This document shows positions 6,865 through 15,744 of a stretch of DNA of 51,834 bases, one piece after another. The stretch is from a virus, in IMG/VR virus record IMGVR_UViG_3300028581_000002, positions 1 to 51,834 of that record. One strand, written 5' to 3'. Position 1 is the first letter of the stretch. The number at the start of each line of letters is the position of its first letter. A program made the position numbers and the translations under genes. The notes beneath the pieces were generated by a model that saw nothing but the letters and a program-made list of their open reading frames with translations, did no database searches and was not told the origin of the DNA.

Positions 6865-8709
6865 TTAACCTACTGGAACAACCGCTGGAAGTCTTTCAAT
6901 GATAAGTGCAGATTTTGGTTTGGTCAAAGCACCAGAAACACGAGTTTCAATTAAGTACTTGTATTGATTGTAATCAATGTCGAAATCATCGAACATTGCA
7001 ACTTGACCACCTTTATCGGCACCAACTGTGTAATCCTTAAGATTAACAACGATACCAAGTATTGTGTGCTCATCATCGCCAACCATACGAATTGCTTCGT
7101 TCATAGCCTCAACTTCAACAATCTTACTAACGCGTAATACAGAAGCAAGCTCTGAAACATTACTGTAGATTCTGCGTTTCATGCCATCCTTGATAAGAAG
7201 CATTTCTGTAAGAAGATCTGTTGATGTATACAAAGTAGGAACGCCAGAACCCTTGTAGTGTTTCCTTTGACGGATGAATTCGTCGATGATCTCGTCAACT
7301 GGTAAATCAGCAGCAACAGTTGAGCGATGAACAAATACAGCATCATTGTCCATAGCGATAGGACGAATATTTTGCTCGTTTATTTTGTCAGGAGACGAGA
7401 TGTCGCGACCATCGCCGATAAGAATAGCACGAGCAAGTTCCTCATTAAGAAGACCTCTCATGTTACCCTTTAACCAGATAACAACATCAAAGTCTGTAAT
7501 ATCAACCATGTCGTCACGGTCAAGCTTTTCTTTCTTGTAAACCGTTGTTGGTGTAGTAGTACGTTTCATAAGAGGAATAACTTCTTCCTTCTTAAGTGCG
7601 CCTGTTACATAACCTTTGGCCCTAGCTTCCTCAACTGTCATATCTGCAACATTTGTGCGAATTCTAGCAAATGGAGTATGAGTTGTTTCGGCAAGAACGC
7701 CGTCAACCCAAGTAACGTCACGTTGAATAAGCTGTGGTCCACCTGGTTGAACGTTTTTTGCATCTGGGAATAAGATATCGATTGGATCGAAACCGTAATC
7801 TGTAGCATGAGCGATGAAACTGTCTCTAAGAGAACCATATTTTTTAGCATCGCCAATGATTTCTGCCATTTGATCATGCGATAAAGTGTTCTCCGAAGCT
7901 GTGTTTGTTGCGCCATCAAAAAGATTTTTTTTCATAGTTGTATCTCCTTCGTCATTTAGATTTGATTGTTGCATAGATCCTGATCCAGCTTCTTCCAAAG
8001 CTGCGCCTATCATGTAATACACTACCTTTTTCTGATCTTCTGTAAAGGTATCAAAGATATCTTTTACAGTTAAATCTTCATCATTACCGCCATCCCCGTG
8101 TTCTAATCCTTCATCGTCACCACCAGCAGCATGAGCTATCATGGCATAGACAACGGATTTTTGATCGTCAGTTAAAGTATTGAATATGTCGGCAACTGTT
8201 GCATCGTCGCCATGTTCTAACCCTTCATCAGAATCATCACCATGTGAGAACTCAAGGCCCGTGAAGATCATAGCTTCATCATCGCTGTCTACCCATTCTC
8301 CAGCGCTATGAGAGAAACTACAATTTTCAATTAGGGCGCCAGGATTGGCCCCAGAAAGAACTAAGCTTACCTCACGGATTGCTCCGTGTATAACCTGTTT
8401 CGCTCTTTCCTTCAATTGATTGGCAAATATAGACAACGCATTTATGTCGCCGGCATCTACAAGTTTCTTAGCATTTTGGCCTGAGTCTGTATCATTAAAC
8501 TTACCATAACAATACACACCATCCTTACGATTTTCTAAGTAAGCGTGGCCTAGAACATTTGATGGTTCATTATGTTGATGTGCCCATACCAATGGTACAG
8601 TCTGTCCATCTTGATGCTTAAATGCATCTTGTATAATGGTTCGCCCATCAGTGCATTTGAGACCGTTTTTAGTGGCATATCCACTAAAGTCATATTTGGT
8701 TTTATCCAT
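6865..8709 (-). CDS. Prohead protease-major capsid protein fusion (HK97 type)
   Basis: 614 residues in one chain. Residues 1-135 are a prohead (S78-like) protease: VWAHQH supplies His44, and REVSLVLSGANPG supplies the likely catalytic Ser115. An acidic scaffold-like linker (about 140-270) contains two copies of a 'TV.DIF.T.T.DQK.VVY.MI' unit and three acidic (LE/FS)HGD phrases. The HK97-fold capsid domain fills the rest (MKKNLFD... to LTKPKSALIIERL). The protease is expected to cut itself and the linker away during capsid maturation. Protease fusions are known in other phages; the duplicated linker unit is the notable part. It starts at ATG 8709 after AAGGAG, three bases after the portal stop. 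Confidence 0.92.
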   Translation of the reverse strand: MDKTKYDFSGYATKNGLKCTDGRTIIQDAFKHQDGQTVPLVWAHQHNEPSNVLGHAYLENRKDGVYCYGKFNDTDSGQNAKKLVDAGDINALSIFANQLKERAKQVIHGAIREVSLVLSGANPGALIENCSFSHSAGEWVDSDDEAMIFTGLEFSHGDDSDEGLEHGDDATVADIFNTLTDDQKSVVYAMIAHAAGGDDEGLEHGDGGNDEDLTVKDIFDTFTEDQKKVVYYMIGAALEEAGSGSMQQSNLNDEGDTTMKKNLFDGATNTASENTLSHDQMAEIIGDAKKYGSLRDSFIAHATDYGFDPIDILFPDAKNVQPGGPQLIQRDVTWVDGVLAETTHTPFARIRTNVADMTVEEARAKGYVTGALKKEEVIPLMKRTTTPTTVYKKEKLDRDDMVDITDFDVVIWLKGNMRGLLNEELARAILIGDGRDISSPDKINEQNIRPIAMDNDAVFVHRSTVAADLPVDEIIDEFIRQRKHYKGSGVPTLYTSTDLLTEMLLIKDGMKRRIYSNVSELASVLRVSKIVEVEAMNEAIRMVGDDEHTILGIVVNLKDYTVGADKGGQVAMFDDFDIDYNQYKYLIETRVSGALTKPKSALIIERLPAVVPVG

Positions 8710-8711
8710 GT

Positions 8712-9935
8712 TTATTGCACTCCTTCCGAATTTGGTGCATCTTTTGATGCATTTAGATTTTTGTTGCGTAACTCGTCTGCTTTTGGATCGGCAGATGGTT
8801 TGTAGCCAATCATGGCTCGTACTTCGTTAGATGACAATACCTCATTCCTAGTAAACTTATCTGCAATTTCAGCTAAGTCTTTCGTAGGTACAAGACTAAA
8901 TACATCTTTGAAATACGTGATTGACTCATTTTCTGCTCTTGCTGCTCTGCTCAGGAATTTGCGTTTAAACTCGTCAATGATGGCCATTATGATTGGAACT
9001 ATCGTCCTGTTATAATAGTTCAACATAGTTGCCTCATCTGCTGTGCCATTGAACACCGCTTCAGTTAGACCTAACTGGCTATAAAGCATACTCGTTAGAT
9101 ACTGAATCTGTGACATAAGGTTATTTTCAGCTGGACGATTTAATTGAGTAACACGTTCTGTTCCGTCTGTATACGCAATGCCGTATTTGGATCCAGAAAG
9201 TTGTACCTCGATGTCTTTGCGACGTTGGTCTGCTTGGGCTCTTCTTGCTTCCGATTTAATAATATACGGAAGTTGAATTATCAAGTCCAGTTTTCCAGAT
9301 CCACTCTGTTCATCGATGGCGTCTAAAATTGACAACTTCTTAAGTAAACGTTTCAAGGTACTATTAGGTTCATTCATAACAGCGTATAATGGGTTCTCAA
9401 TAATAGCAATGGCACTCTTTAAAACTGTCATCTCCTCCTGCGTACCTGTTACATCGTTGTATATGCGAATACGAACATGGCGAGGATACCACTGAATTAT
9501 CTTTGCTGTTCGCATGGTTTCAATGTCAAAAATTGATGAATGTGTAGGGTCTTCATCTATGTCTACTGGAACAACTGCGACGGCCCCCTCATCGAACATT
9601 GACATAACAATATCTTGTATGAACGCACGAGATGTTTGATCGATATTGGCTTCAAGAGTTAGTATACTGTTTAAACCAGATTTTATGACCTCATTGAATC
9701 TTCCATTTTGATCAAGACTGACATGTTGAATGTTTACGGCAGACACATCAAGGGCAACCCTATTATATACCGAGATAATGATGGACCGCTCACTTGTTAC
9801 ATGCATTCTAGTCCTATCTTGTCGATAATAAGATCCGTATCCTAGGTCTCGGTAGCCATTGGATGCTTCTGTTGGGGCTCGATTCCGGAACGCATTCCAG
9901 GCATGTTTAAGTTTCGTGCTTAATGACTCTGGCAA
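8712..9935 (-). CDS. Portal protein (HK97 family)
   Basis: 407 residues. The text 'SERSIIISVYNRVALDVSAVNI', 'IQDIVMSMFDEGAVAVVPV', 'LTSMLYSQLGLTEAVFNGTADEATMLNYYNRTI' and a helical end (EVRAMIGYKPSADPKADELRN) is characteristic of portals from Firmicutes siphophages. It forms the dodecameric DNA entry ring. The start appears to be TTG (at 9935), preceded by AAGGAGG at good spacing; no better ATG exists. It lies between the KWG-motif proteins and the protease-capsid fusion. Confidence 0.9.
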   Translation of the reverse strand: MPESLSTKLKHAWNAFRNRAPTEASNGYRDLGYGSYYRQDRTRMHVTSERSIIISVYNRVALDVSAVNIQHVSLDQNGRFNEVIKSGLNSILTLEANIDQTSRAFIQDIVMSMFDEGAVAVVPVDIDEDPTHSSIFDIETMRTAKIIQWYPRHVRIRIYNDVTGTQEEMTVLKSAIAIIENPLYAVMNEPNSTLKRLLKKLSILDAIDEQSGSGKLDLIIQLPYIIKSEARRAQADQRRKDIEVQLSGSKYGIAYTDGTERVTQLNRPAENNLMSQIQYLTSMLYSQLGLTEAVFNGTADEATMLNYYNRTIVPIIMAIIDEFKRKFLSRAARAENESITYFKDVFSLVPTKDLAEIADKFTRNEVLSSNEVRAMIGYKPSADPKADELRNKNLNASKDAPNSEGVQ

Positions 9936-9954
9936 TGGATTTCCTCCTTATACT

Positions 9955-10464
9955 TTATTTCTTCTTATCGGCAATCATTTTGTTAACGCGAGAATTAATA
10001 TCTTTAAGGTCTTTGGTATTTTGATATACCAGTGTTCTTCTTACGTTATCTTTAAAACTACCAGCTTTTTTCGATTCTCTATCCGCTTTGTCTGTTAGAA
10101 TTGGATGAACTAAGTTATTCATAGTTACTTTTCCAGCTTCTTTTAACCAAGAAGATCCTTTGTTGATCGACTTCTGATTAACATCTTTCATTTTCTTTTT
10201 ATCAGCGAGTATTTTGTCAACACGAGAATTAATATCCTTAAGATCTTTGGTGCTTTGATACGCCAGCGTTCTTCTAACATTGTCTTTAAAACTGCCGGCT
10301 TTTTTTGATTCTCTATCGGCTTTGTCTGTTATGATTGGGTGGAGTAGATTATTTTTGGTTACTTTTCCAGCTTCTTTTAACCAAGAAGATTTACCTTTTC
10401 TTTTTCCCCATTTCATTCCAAGAACTCCAACATGGGCTAGTTCATTTTCACTAATCATTTTCAC
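9955..10464 (-). CDS. KWG-motif head-region protein with internal tandem duplication
   Basis: 169 residues. Near the N-terminus is LAHVGVLGMKWGKRKGK, a motif shared with two other proteins here. The rest consists of two near-identical units of about 66 residues, each starting SSWLKEAGKVT and ending in DLKDINSRV.K..ADKKK. The duplication is visible at DNA level (roughly 9958..10150 and 10190..10385). Very lysine-rich and helical, it may be a DNA-contacting internal head protein. GTG at 10464 is the best-spaced start; an in-frame ATG lies two codons on. Function unknown. Confidence 0.7.
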   Translation of the reverse strand: MKMISENELAHVGVLGMKWGKRKGKSSWLKEAGKVTKNNLLHPIITDKADRESKKAGSFKDNVRRTLAYQSTKDLKDINSRVDKILADKKKMKDVNQKSINKGSSWLKEAGKVTMNNLVHPILTDKADRESKKAGSFKDNVRRTLVYQNTKDLKDINSRVNKMIADKKK

Positions 10465-10465
10465 G

Positions 10466-11116
10466 TCAAATGCCCCTCCTTTGCTTTTTGTACCCGTCTA
10501 TTATCCCCATTTTATGATCATCAGAATTCCAAATAACATTATTGACTTTTTCAGGCAGAATATTCCCTCCCCAACTTTTAAAACGTTCCTCATTTTGCTT
10601 ATGTTTTTTGGAAATCTGTGACATTTTCATCTTACCAAGTCTAGCGGCTATTGGAGCAACTATCATCGCTGTTTTTATACCGCCCTCGATCAAATCTTCT
10701 TTTGTGATTACACCGGAAGGACGGAGTTTTTTACCATTATCATCATATCGTTTAGACGCCGATTTAGCCAAGGCATCTTGTACCGCCATATTGGCCGCCA
10801 CTCTAACTGCCACATCAGTTGCCATTTTAGCAATATACTTTGGATCCTTTATCAGATATTTACCGCCTCTGCCTAAAAGAACATCCGTTATTACCTTTTG
10901 TGCAATTATACCCGATGCCATTTTGGTTGCCCTCACTGCAGCGCTGTGATTTCTATCTTTAAATCTCTTCGCATCCGATATATTTAAATTTTTATTCTTT
11001 TGAATATTGGAAAGTTTTTGACGATACGAGGCTTCTTTTTGTTTATGTTGCCCCCATTTCATTCCAAGAACTCCAACATGCATTAGCGATTCAAGAGATG
11101 GTTTATCTCCCTCCAT
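10466..11116 (-). CDS. KWG-motif head-region protein
   Basis: 216 residues. The N-terminal LMHVGVLGMKWGQHKQK carries the same H-x-G-(3)-GMKWG signature as its neighbours. A basic helical segment follows, then a middle region with small-residue helices (AVRATKMASGIIAQKVITDVLL; AVRVAANMAVQDALAKSASK) that may be amphipathic or membrane-associating, and a basic tail. It lies between the head-fibre candidate and the duplicated KWG protein. Proteins with this motif are common beside portals in gut phages; I know no established function. Confidence 0.65.
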   Translation of the reverse strand: MEGDKPSLESLMHVGVLGMKWGQHKQKEASYRQKLSNIQKNKNLNISDAKRFKDRNHSAAVRATKMASGIIAQKVITDVLLGRGGKYLIKDPKYIAKMATDVAVRVAANMAVQDALAKSASKRYDDNGKKLRPSGVITKEDLIEGGIKTAMIVAPIAARLGKMKMSQISKKHKQNEERFKSWGGNILPEKVNNVIWNSDDHKMGIIDGYKKQRRGI

Positions 11117-11155
11117 GGTAATCCCTCCTTTTATTCTATTTGTTAATTATGAACA

Positions 11156-12151
11156 CTAAAAGGAGTCGCCCAGAGCGATGCGGCGCCAATTCATACCTGT
11201 TATCGGATTAGCGATCGGACAGGTATATAGATAATCGTCATCGACCATAATTGCTATGCCGTCAGTTACTGTAGCATCTACACCGCCACTTAGAGTGCTT
11301 ACCTCTGGAGGCATTGAACCATTTGCCATATTTATATCTATTATGATATCATTACCAGCAGCACCAGCACCAGCAACATCAGCCCCTAGTATTATTGTTC
11401 CTGCCTCGCCAGGTGCGCCTGTAACTCCCTGAGCATCATTGACTAAAATAGCAGCAACAAGTTTAATTATAGCGTCTGCAGCCGAACAATCAGCACCTAA
11501 TAATAAGGTGACATCAGCAAATACATTAGTTGCTGCTGTAAAAGTCTCTGTCGTCGCAACAAGATTGCCTGCTGCACCGCCTACCAAAGCAGAAATTCTA
11601 GTTGCATTTGCTGCGAAAGCAGCAGCGCTTACTAATGGATTAGGATCGTTAAAAGCATCCGTACCGTTTATAGCAGCAATAATAGCCGCCTGAGCTCCTG
11701 CTAAGTCTACGCCTATTGATATTTCACCGTCAGCGGTGTCTGTCCCCACTGGTACAAAGGTGTATACCTTTTCGCCAATTGTCATTGTGTCTCCACTAGT
11801 TGGCTGGGTATCGATAGTTAAAACACAAGATGCTGCTGTAGCATCTTCAGAAATATTAACTGCAATATTTGTAGGATTTGTCTTTGTTTGCGCAACATCG
11901 GCCAAGAATTCATAAATATCGGGTTCACTATTTACTGGATTAAAGATTATAACTGTTTCTCCATCAATAACTACCCCAGTAATAGAAAGTGTTTCTTTAG
12001 CCGAAACAGCATTTTTAGGTGTGCCAACTGAAGATATAGCGGATATAGCACCAATAATTTCCTGAATTCTATTTCCTAGACTTACCCCTTGATCAAGAAC
12101 TTCGGATAAATTGTTTAAAACTTTCTTTTCTTTGACTGTTAAACCATTCAT
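11156..12151 (-). CDS. Alanine-rich head fibre or decoration-like protein
   Basis: 331 residues. A coiled-coil N-terminus (KKVLNNLSEVLDQGVSLGNR) resembles capsid-binding stems of head fibres. A low-complexity Ala/Gly/Thr beta region follows, with GEKVYTFVPVGTDTADGEI and AGAAGNDIIIDI phrases and a short collagen-like GVTGAPGEAG. The end reads CPIANPITGMNWRRIALGDSF. It sits between the large terminase and the KWG proteins. The composition and stem suggest a surface fibre or decoration protein. Confidence 0.6.
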   Translation of the reverse strand: MNGLTVKEKKVLNNLSEVLDQGVSLGNRIQEIIGAISAISSVGTPKNAVSAKETLSITGVVIDGETVIIFNPVNSEPDIYEFLADVAQTKTNPTNIAVNISEDATAASCVLTIDTQPTSGDTMTIGEKVYTFVPVGTDTADGEISIGVDLAGAQAAIIAAINGTDAFNDPNPLVSAAAFAANATRISALVGGAAGNLVATTETFTAATNVFADVTLLLGADCSAADAIIKLVAAILVNDAQGVTGAPGEAGTIILGADVAGAGAAGNDIIIDINMANGSMPPEVSTLSGGVDATVTDGIAIMVDDDYLYTCPIANPITGMNWRRIALGDSF

Positions 12152-12166
12152 TTTATTATCCTCCTT

Positions 12167-13912
12167 TTATTCAAACGCATCTTTATTTAGTTTATATAGC
12201 ACCCAAGCATCCATTAATGCTGAGACACTATCTATTTTTAAATCGTGTCTTTTCTTAAGAAGTTTGCGATTACCATTTGTATCTTCTAGAGTAATTGCAT
12301 TTCCCATAGCAAATTCCATAAGTTCTTGATCAAATATCAACATTCTTTCTTCAGAGAGAGTCTTCAATTCGCCAAGAGGAACTGACTCTGTTTTTACACC
12401 CTGAATAACCTTATCCACGCCATAATCTCCGTTTTCTTGCTTCCAACGGGTTACAAATTCTTTAGCATTATAAGGATCAAAGCCGAAGCAACGCACATCA
12501 AACTGAGAATCTTCTATGTACTTGTCCAGATCGTCATAAACATCCATCATATCCAAAACAGCACAATCAAGTACCATTAAGGAACCTTCTTCTATGAATT
12601 TATCATACTTAAATCTCATAGCACCTGGTAGTTTCATTAGTGTTAATGATGAAATATAGCAACGGGTTTTAATTCCAAATGTACCATCGGACAATGGAAA
12701 TAGAAAAGTAAAAGCACAGAAATCATCGCCTTGAGAAAGATCTCCGCCCAATGCACATGGCAATGACCAGAATTCTCTCCTCCTATGTGGTAAGGTTTCC
12801 TCATAAGTGAAGAAATATGTATAACCTTCCATTGGAATGCCGAATCTTTTGGCTAATATATCATTCCTTGTAGCCGGAGCATTCTCAGCACGCTCTACAT
12901 CCAATTGATAAGTTTCATAACTAACGGTTTTACCAATATTAGGATTGGCTTTAACCCACATTGATGGGTCATTGACTTCTGTTACATCGTCAAGTCGATA
13001 ATACCAAATAGAAACGTGAGGGTTTATATAGTCTCCTCTAAGGATATTCATTAGCTCCATTTTAATTGTATCACCAGAACTATTACGAACTGTTCCTTCA
13101 GAACTCATTGCTATTATTAAATAATCATCTAACTTGGAGGCTCCTTGTTCTATTGCTCCTACAACATCTTCTCTAATATCACCGGATAACCATTCATCTA
13201 CGGTCGATACCTTAGGTCTAAGTCCTTGAAGTTTATCAATACTCATTGGCCGAATCTCAAGAATAGAACCAGTCAAGAAATTTTCGATACCTTTCTTTGT
13301 AGATGCTAGCTTCAATCTTTTAGCTTTAGACCCAGTAGTATTTTGCATTGATCCCTCTGTTAAGAATTGAAACAAGGGTCCACGAGAACGTGTAATGGCG
13401 GTTCGAACTGGCGACATAACCTCATCCGCCTGTTTCATTGTTGGGGCAGTAGTTATTTGATGATTTGTGGACGTATCTACATTTAGAAAATAGTTCTGAA
13501 CACATGAACCATAAATCGATTTAGCTCCACCACGGGCAACAATTAAATATTGTTTACGAATTAGTCTAGTTTTAATACTTTTACGAACATATTTACCACC
13601 GTGGCCGTCTTCACCAGGATCATATACGCTTCTTTCGATATAGTAATACCATCCAAAAATTTGTTCGGCCCAAAGTTTAAAACTATCTAATAGTACCAAA
13701 TCAGCCCCATCAGTAAGAGTAAGCTCGCATTCACAATATTCAATAAACCCCTCAACAGCATCCTCGTCGTAATATATTCCTTTGTTTGCTATGAGATCAT
13801 CTATACGATTCATTTCCATCGAGATTTCTTTACATACCGGAATATTGCCCAGCATTACGTCTTCTCTAAATTGAGCATAATACTTAGGCGTTGCTGTGTT
13901 CGACAGTCCCAT
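12167..13912 (-). CDS. terL: Terminase large subunit
   Basis: 581 residues. The ATPase domain shows a Walker A-like VARGGAKSIYG (Lys131) and a Walker B region ending in TVDEWLSG, followed by 'YLIIAMSSEGT'. The nuclease domain has GGDLSQGDDFCAFTF with the first metal-binding Asp, VLDCAVLDMMDV, and a late acidic region near DLKIDSVSALMDAW. It packages DNA into the prohead and cuts concatemers. A small terminase, HNH protein and connector-like protein precede it, and the portal lies a few genes downstream, as in HK97-like cos phages. Confidence 0.93.
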   Translation of the reverse strand: MGLSNTATPKYYAQFREDVMLGNIPVCKEISMEMNRIDDLIANKGIYYDEDAVEGFIEYCECELTLTDGADLVLLDSFKLWAEQIFGWYYYIERSVYDPGEDGHGGKYVRKSIKTRLIRKQYLIVARGGAKSIYGSCVQNYFLNVDTSTNHQITTAPTMKQADEVMSPVRTAITRSRGPLFQFLTEGSMQNTTGSKAKRLKLASTKKGIENFLTGSILEIRPMSIDKLQGLRPKVSTVDEWLSGDIREDVVGAIEQGASKLDDYLIIAMSSEGTVRNSSGDTIKMELMNILRGDYINPHVSIWYYRLDDVTEVNDPSMWVKANPNIGKTVSYETYQLDVERAENAPATRNDILAKRFGIPMEGYTYFFTYEETLPHRRREFWSLPCALGGDLSQGDDFCAFTFLFPLSDGTFGIKTRCYISSLTLMKLPGAMRFKYDKFIEEGSLMVLDCAVLDMMDVYDDLDKYIEDSQFDVRCFGFDPYNAKEFVTRWKQENGDYGVDKVIQGVKTESVPLGELKTLSEERMLIFDQELMEFAMGNAITLEDTNGNRKLLKKRHDLKIDSVSALMDAWVLYKLNKDAFE

Positions 13913-13915
13913 ACA

Positions 13916-14494
13916 TTATACCTTTTGTGTTACAGCGCCCGTTACTGCTTTCTTGACAGCTTGTCCAAATGGAGTACTACCAAGAGCATAAAGCGCGGCA
14001 AGTGTTGTTCCTGCTGCAGTAACAGCCTTAACAGCATCTAAGCCTTTTGAATAATCACTAACTTTTAGTTCTCTCAGCGATTTTTCTAGTTGTAACCTAG
14101 TATTAAGGGATTTGAGTTCTTGATTGGTCAGATGTTTATATCCTTTTGCTTTTGCTTCCCTAGCAGCAGTATAATCATCTGCTATAGGTAGTTTCTTCTT
14201 TTTCTTACCAGGTTTATTACCACCAGAACTCCTTTTACCCCATTTCATTCCTGGGATTCCGAAGTGCGATAATACTTTATCGGCTCCGTCATGATAAAGA
14301 TTTTCAATTGCTTCTTCGGTGCTAACTTCTGGACGATCATAAGAAACAGAATTACCAAAAGAATTTATTGGCATGCTCTTACGTTTAAGACTGCCAATTA
14401 AATCTTGGGCTTCACTTTCTCTACGCAGTCTGATGATTAAATCGTCAAGCTCTTTATCCGTCGCATTTTTAATTGATTTTGATTTATCGGCCAT
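13916..14494 (-). CDS. KWG-motif basic protein between connector and terminase
   Basis: 192 residues. A charged helical N-terminus is followed by VLSHFGIPGMKWGKRSSGG, then a polybasic patch (KPGKKKKKLP), a helical segment (YKHLTNQELKSLNTRLQ) and a small-residue hydrophobic end (AVTAAGTTLAALYALG) that could be membrane-inserting. It is the third protein here with the GMKWG signature. An AAGGAGG site supports the ATG at 14494. Function unknown; an internal or portal-associated virion role is a guess. Confidence 0.65.
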   Translation of the reverse strand: MADKSKSIKNATDKELDDLIIRLRRESEAQDLIGSLKRKSMPINSFGNSVSYDRPEVSTEEAIENLYHDGADKVLSHFGIPGMKWGKRSSGGNKPGKKKKKLPIADDYTAAREAKAKGYKHLTNQELKSLNTRLQLEKSLRELKVSDYSKGLDAVKAVTAAGTTLAALYALGSTPFGQAVKKAVTGAVTQKV

Positions 14495-14516
14495 GCATGT
14501 TACCTCCTTCTTTCTA

Positions 14517-14855
14517 TTAACTTTGAGTTTCTGCTTGGGAATTAATACACCATTCTAATTCTGCAATTTGAGATTTTATTGCATCAACTAGGAAACCGGT
14601 CTGTGGAGGGTCAAATATAAGACGAGTTTTTAGATATATGTAATCTTTCACCCACTCCATGTCAATCGCATCTCCTATATAATTCGCCCATTCTGTTGCA
14701 TTGTCGATTCTGAAACCTTCTGTGGGTCCAACGCCAAGTTGGGTCAACCTTCTTAGAGCCGAATTTATATGAATTGTTACATCCATATCAAAGTGCGTAT
14801 ATTCTGGTTCAATACCAAGAAGTTTCTTAATGCTATTTAGTATTGTAAGTTCCAT
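14517..14855 (-). CDS. gp6-like head-tail connector protein
   Basis: 112 residues, helical: starts MELTILNSIKKLLGIEPEY, then HFDMDVTIHINSALRRLTQLGVGP and YIYLKTRLIFDPPQTGFL. This text is typical of small gp6/adaptor-like connector proteins of Firmicutes siphophages, which bind the portal ring. It is encoded before the large terminase instead of after the capsid gene. Assignment is by remembered motif. Confidence 0.65.
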   Translation of the reverse strand: MELTILNSIKKLLGIEPEYTHFDMDVTIHINSALRRLTQLGVGPTEGFRIDNATEWANYIGDAIDMEWVKDYIYLKTRLIFDPPQTGFLVDAIKSQIAELEWCINSQAETQS

Positions 14856-15256
14856 AAATTAGTATCCCCCTTCCGACGTTCTTTTGGTAGTTGTGTTAAT
14901 AACGAAGAATCTCCAAAGTGAATTGCGTTATGTGTGTTATGGGTAGAACATATAAGATTGTCCAGATCAAAAACACAATCTGCTCCATACTCAATATCGT
15001 CAATAGTTATTGGATTTATATGATGTACTATTATTCTATCATAAATTTCTCTATCCTCGATCCCAAGGTCGCATCCCTCATCACGAACTATTACATCACG
15101 ACGAACGAATTTCCATTCCCGTGAATTATATAATACTTGATTGAGATATCTATCGGCGCCAAAAGTTGATCGCCCAATAGTTCCACCTATTTTTAGATAG
15201 TTGAATCGTTCTTCGAATGTGTAAAGACGACGTAGGTCTCTATAAGATTTAATCAT
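14837..15256 (-). CDS. HNH endonuclease beside the terminase
   Basis: About 139 residues. The HNH core is visible as RIIVHHINPITIDDI (paired histidines) and later DLDNLICSTHNTHNAIHF (the N and final H). HNH proteins next to terminases in HK97-like phages stimulate cos cleavage and packaging, so this is probably a packaging nuclease and not a homing enzyme. The ATG at 15256 is better spaced from AGAGG than the one at 15262. It overlaps both neighbours, which supports one packaging operon. Confidence 0.85.
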   Translation of the reverse strand: MIKSYRDLRRLYTFEERFNYLKIGGTIGRSTFGADRYLNQVLYNSREWKFVRRDVIVRDEGCDLGIEDREIYDRIIVHHINPITIDDIEYGADCVFDLDNLICSTHNTHNAIHFGDSSLLTQLPKERRKGDTNLWNLQY

Positions 15257-15590
15257 CGTCATCGCCTCTTCTATTTCCAGAATAGGTTTTCATAGCGTTC
15301 AACGCATTAGTGTAGAGTTCTTCGACTCTCTTGCCGGACTGAATTGATTCTGTCTTTGCTTTTATGAGTTCCTTTTGTAGAACAAGAATTTCTTTCTCTT
15401 CTCGTTCTTTAGTGGAACCTAATTTTAAAAAGTGTGATATTACCTGAGAGCTTGCCGTTCCTTCTCGCATCTGCTTCTCTGCAACTTGAATTGCTAGTGA
15501 TATCATCCGATTCTCTATTGCCTCTGGAGTGGTTCCAGGAGGTCTTCTTTTTTGTGTCTTTGGCGTATGGTCATATGTATTTCCCAACAC
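15249..15590 (-). CDS. terS: Terminase small subunit
   Basis: 113 residues. A basic N-terminus (TPKTQKRRPPGTTPEAIENR) is followed by helices (AIQVAEKQMREGTASSQVISHFLKLG) and a coiled coil (EKEILVLQKELIKAKTES), matching small terminase proteins of gut Firmicutes phages that bind the packaging site. GTG at 15590 is the start, six bases after AAAGGAGG. It ends in GDDDD, overlapping the HNH gene. A 29-bp inverted repeat lies just upstream. Confidence 0.75.
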   Translation of the reverse strand: MLGNTYDHTPKTQKRRPPGTTPEAIENRMISLAIQVAEKQMREGTASSQVISHFLKLGSTKEREEKEILVLQKELIKAKTESIQSGKRVEELYTNALNAMKTYSGNRRGDDDD

Positions 15591-15621
15591 TAAAGACCTC
15601 CTTTCAAAACTAGTTTATGAT

Positions 15622-15730
15622 ATTTTAGAGAGACTTATGTAAGGATTAAAAGTCCTTGAAAGGAGCCCCGACTCACCACTTCGGAGAAATTAATACTGAC
15701 CTTTAATCCTTATATAAGTCTCTCTAAAAT
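15622..15730. repeat. 29-bp inverted repeat forming a long hairpin
   Basis: 15622..15650 is the reverse complement of 15702..15730 with one position differing, which would be a G-U pair in RNA. The 51-base loop has its own short inverted repeats (TCC/GGA around TTGAAA; GAG/CTC around CCCCGA). It lies between the stop of the SH3 gene and the ribosome site of the small terminase. Possible roles are an RNase III-type processing site, a stable small RNA or a packaging-related structure. No matching promoter is visible. Confidence 0.85.
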
Positions 15731-15744
15731 TTATGTAAGAATTT

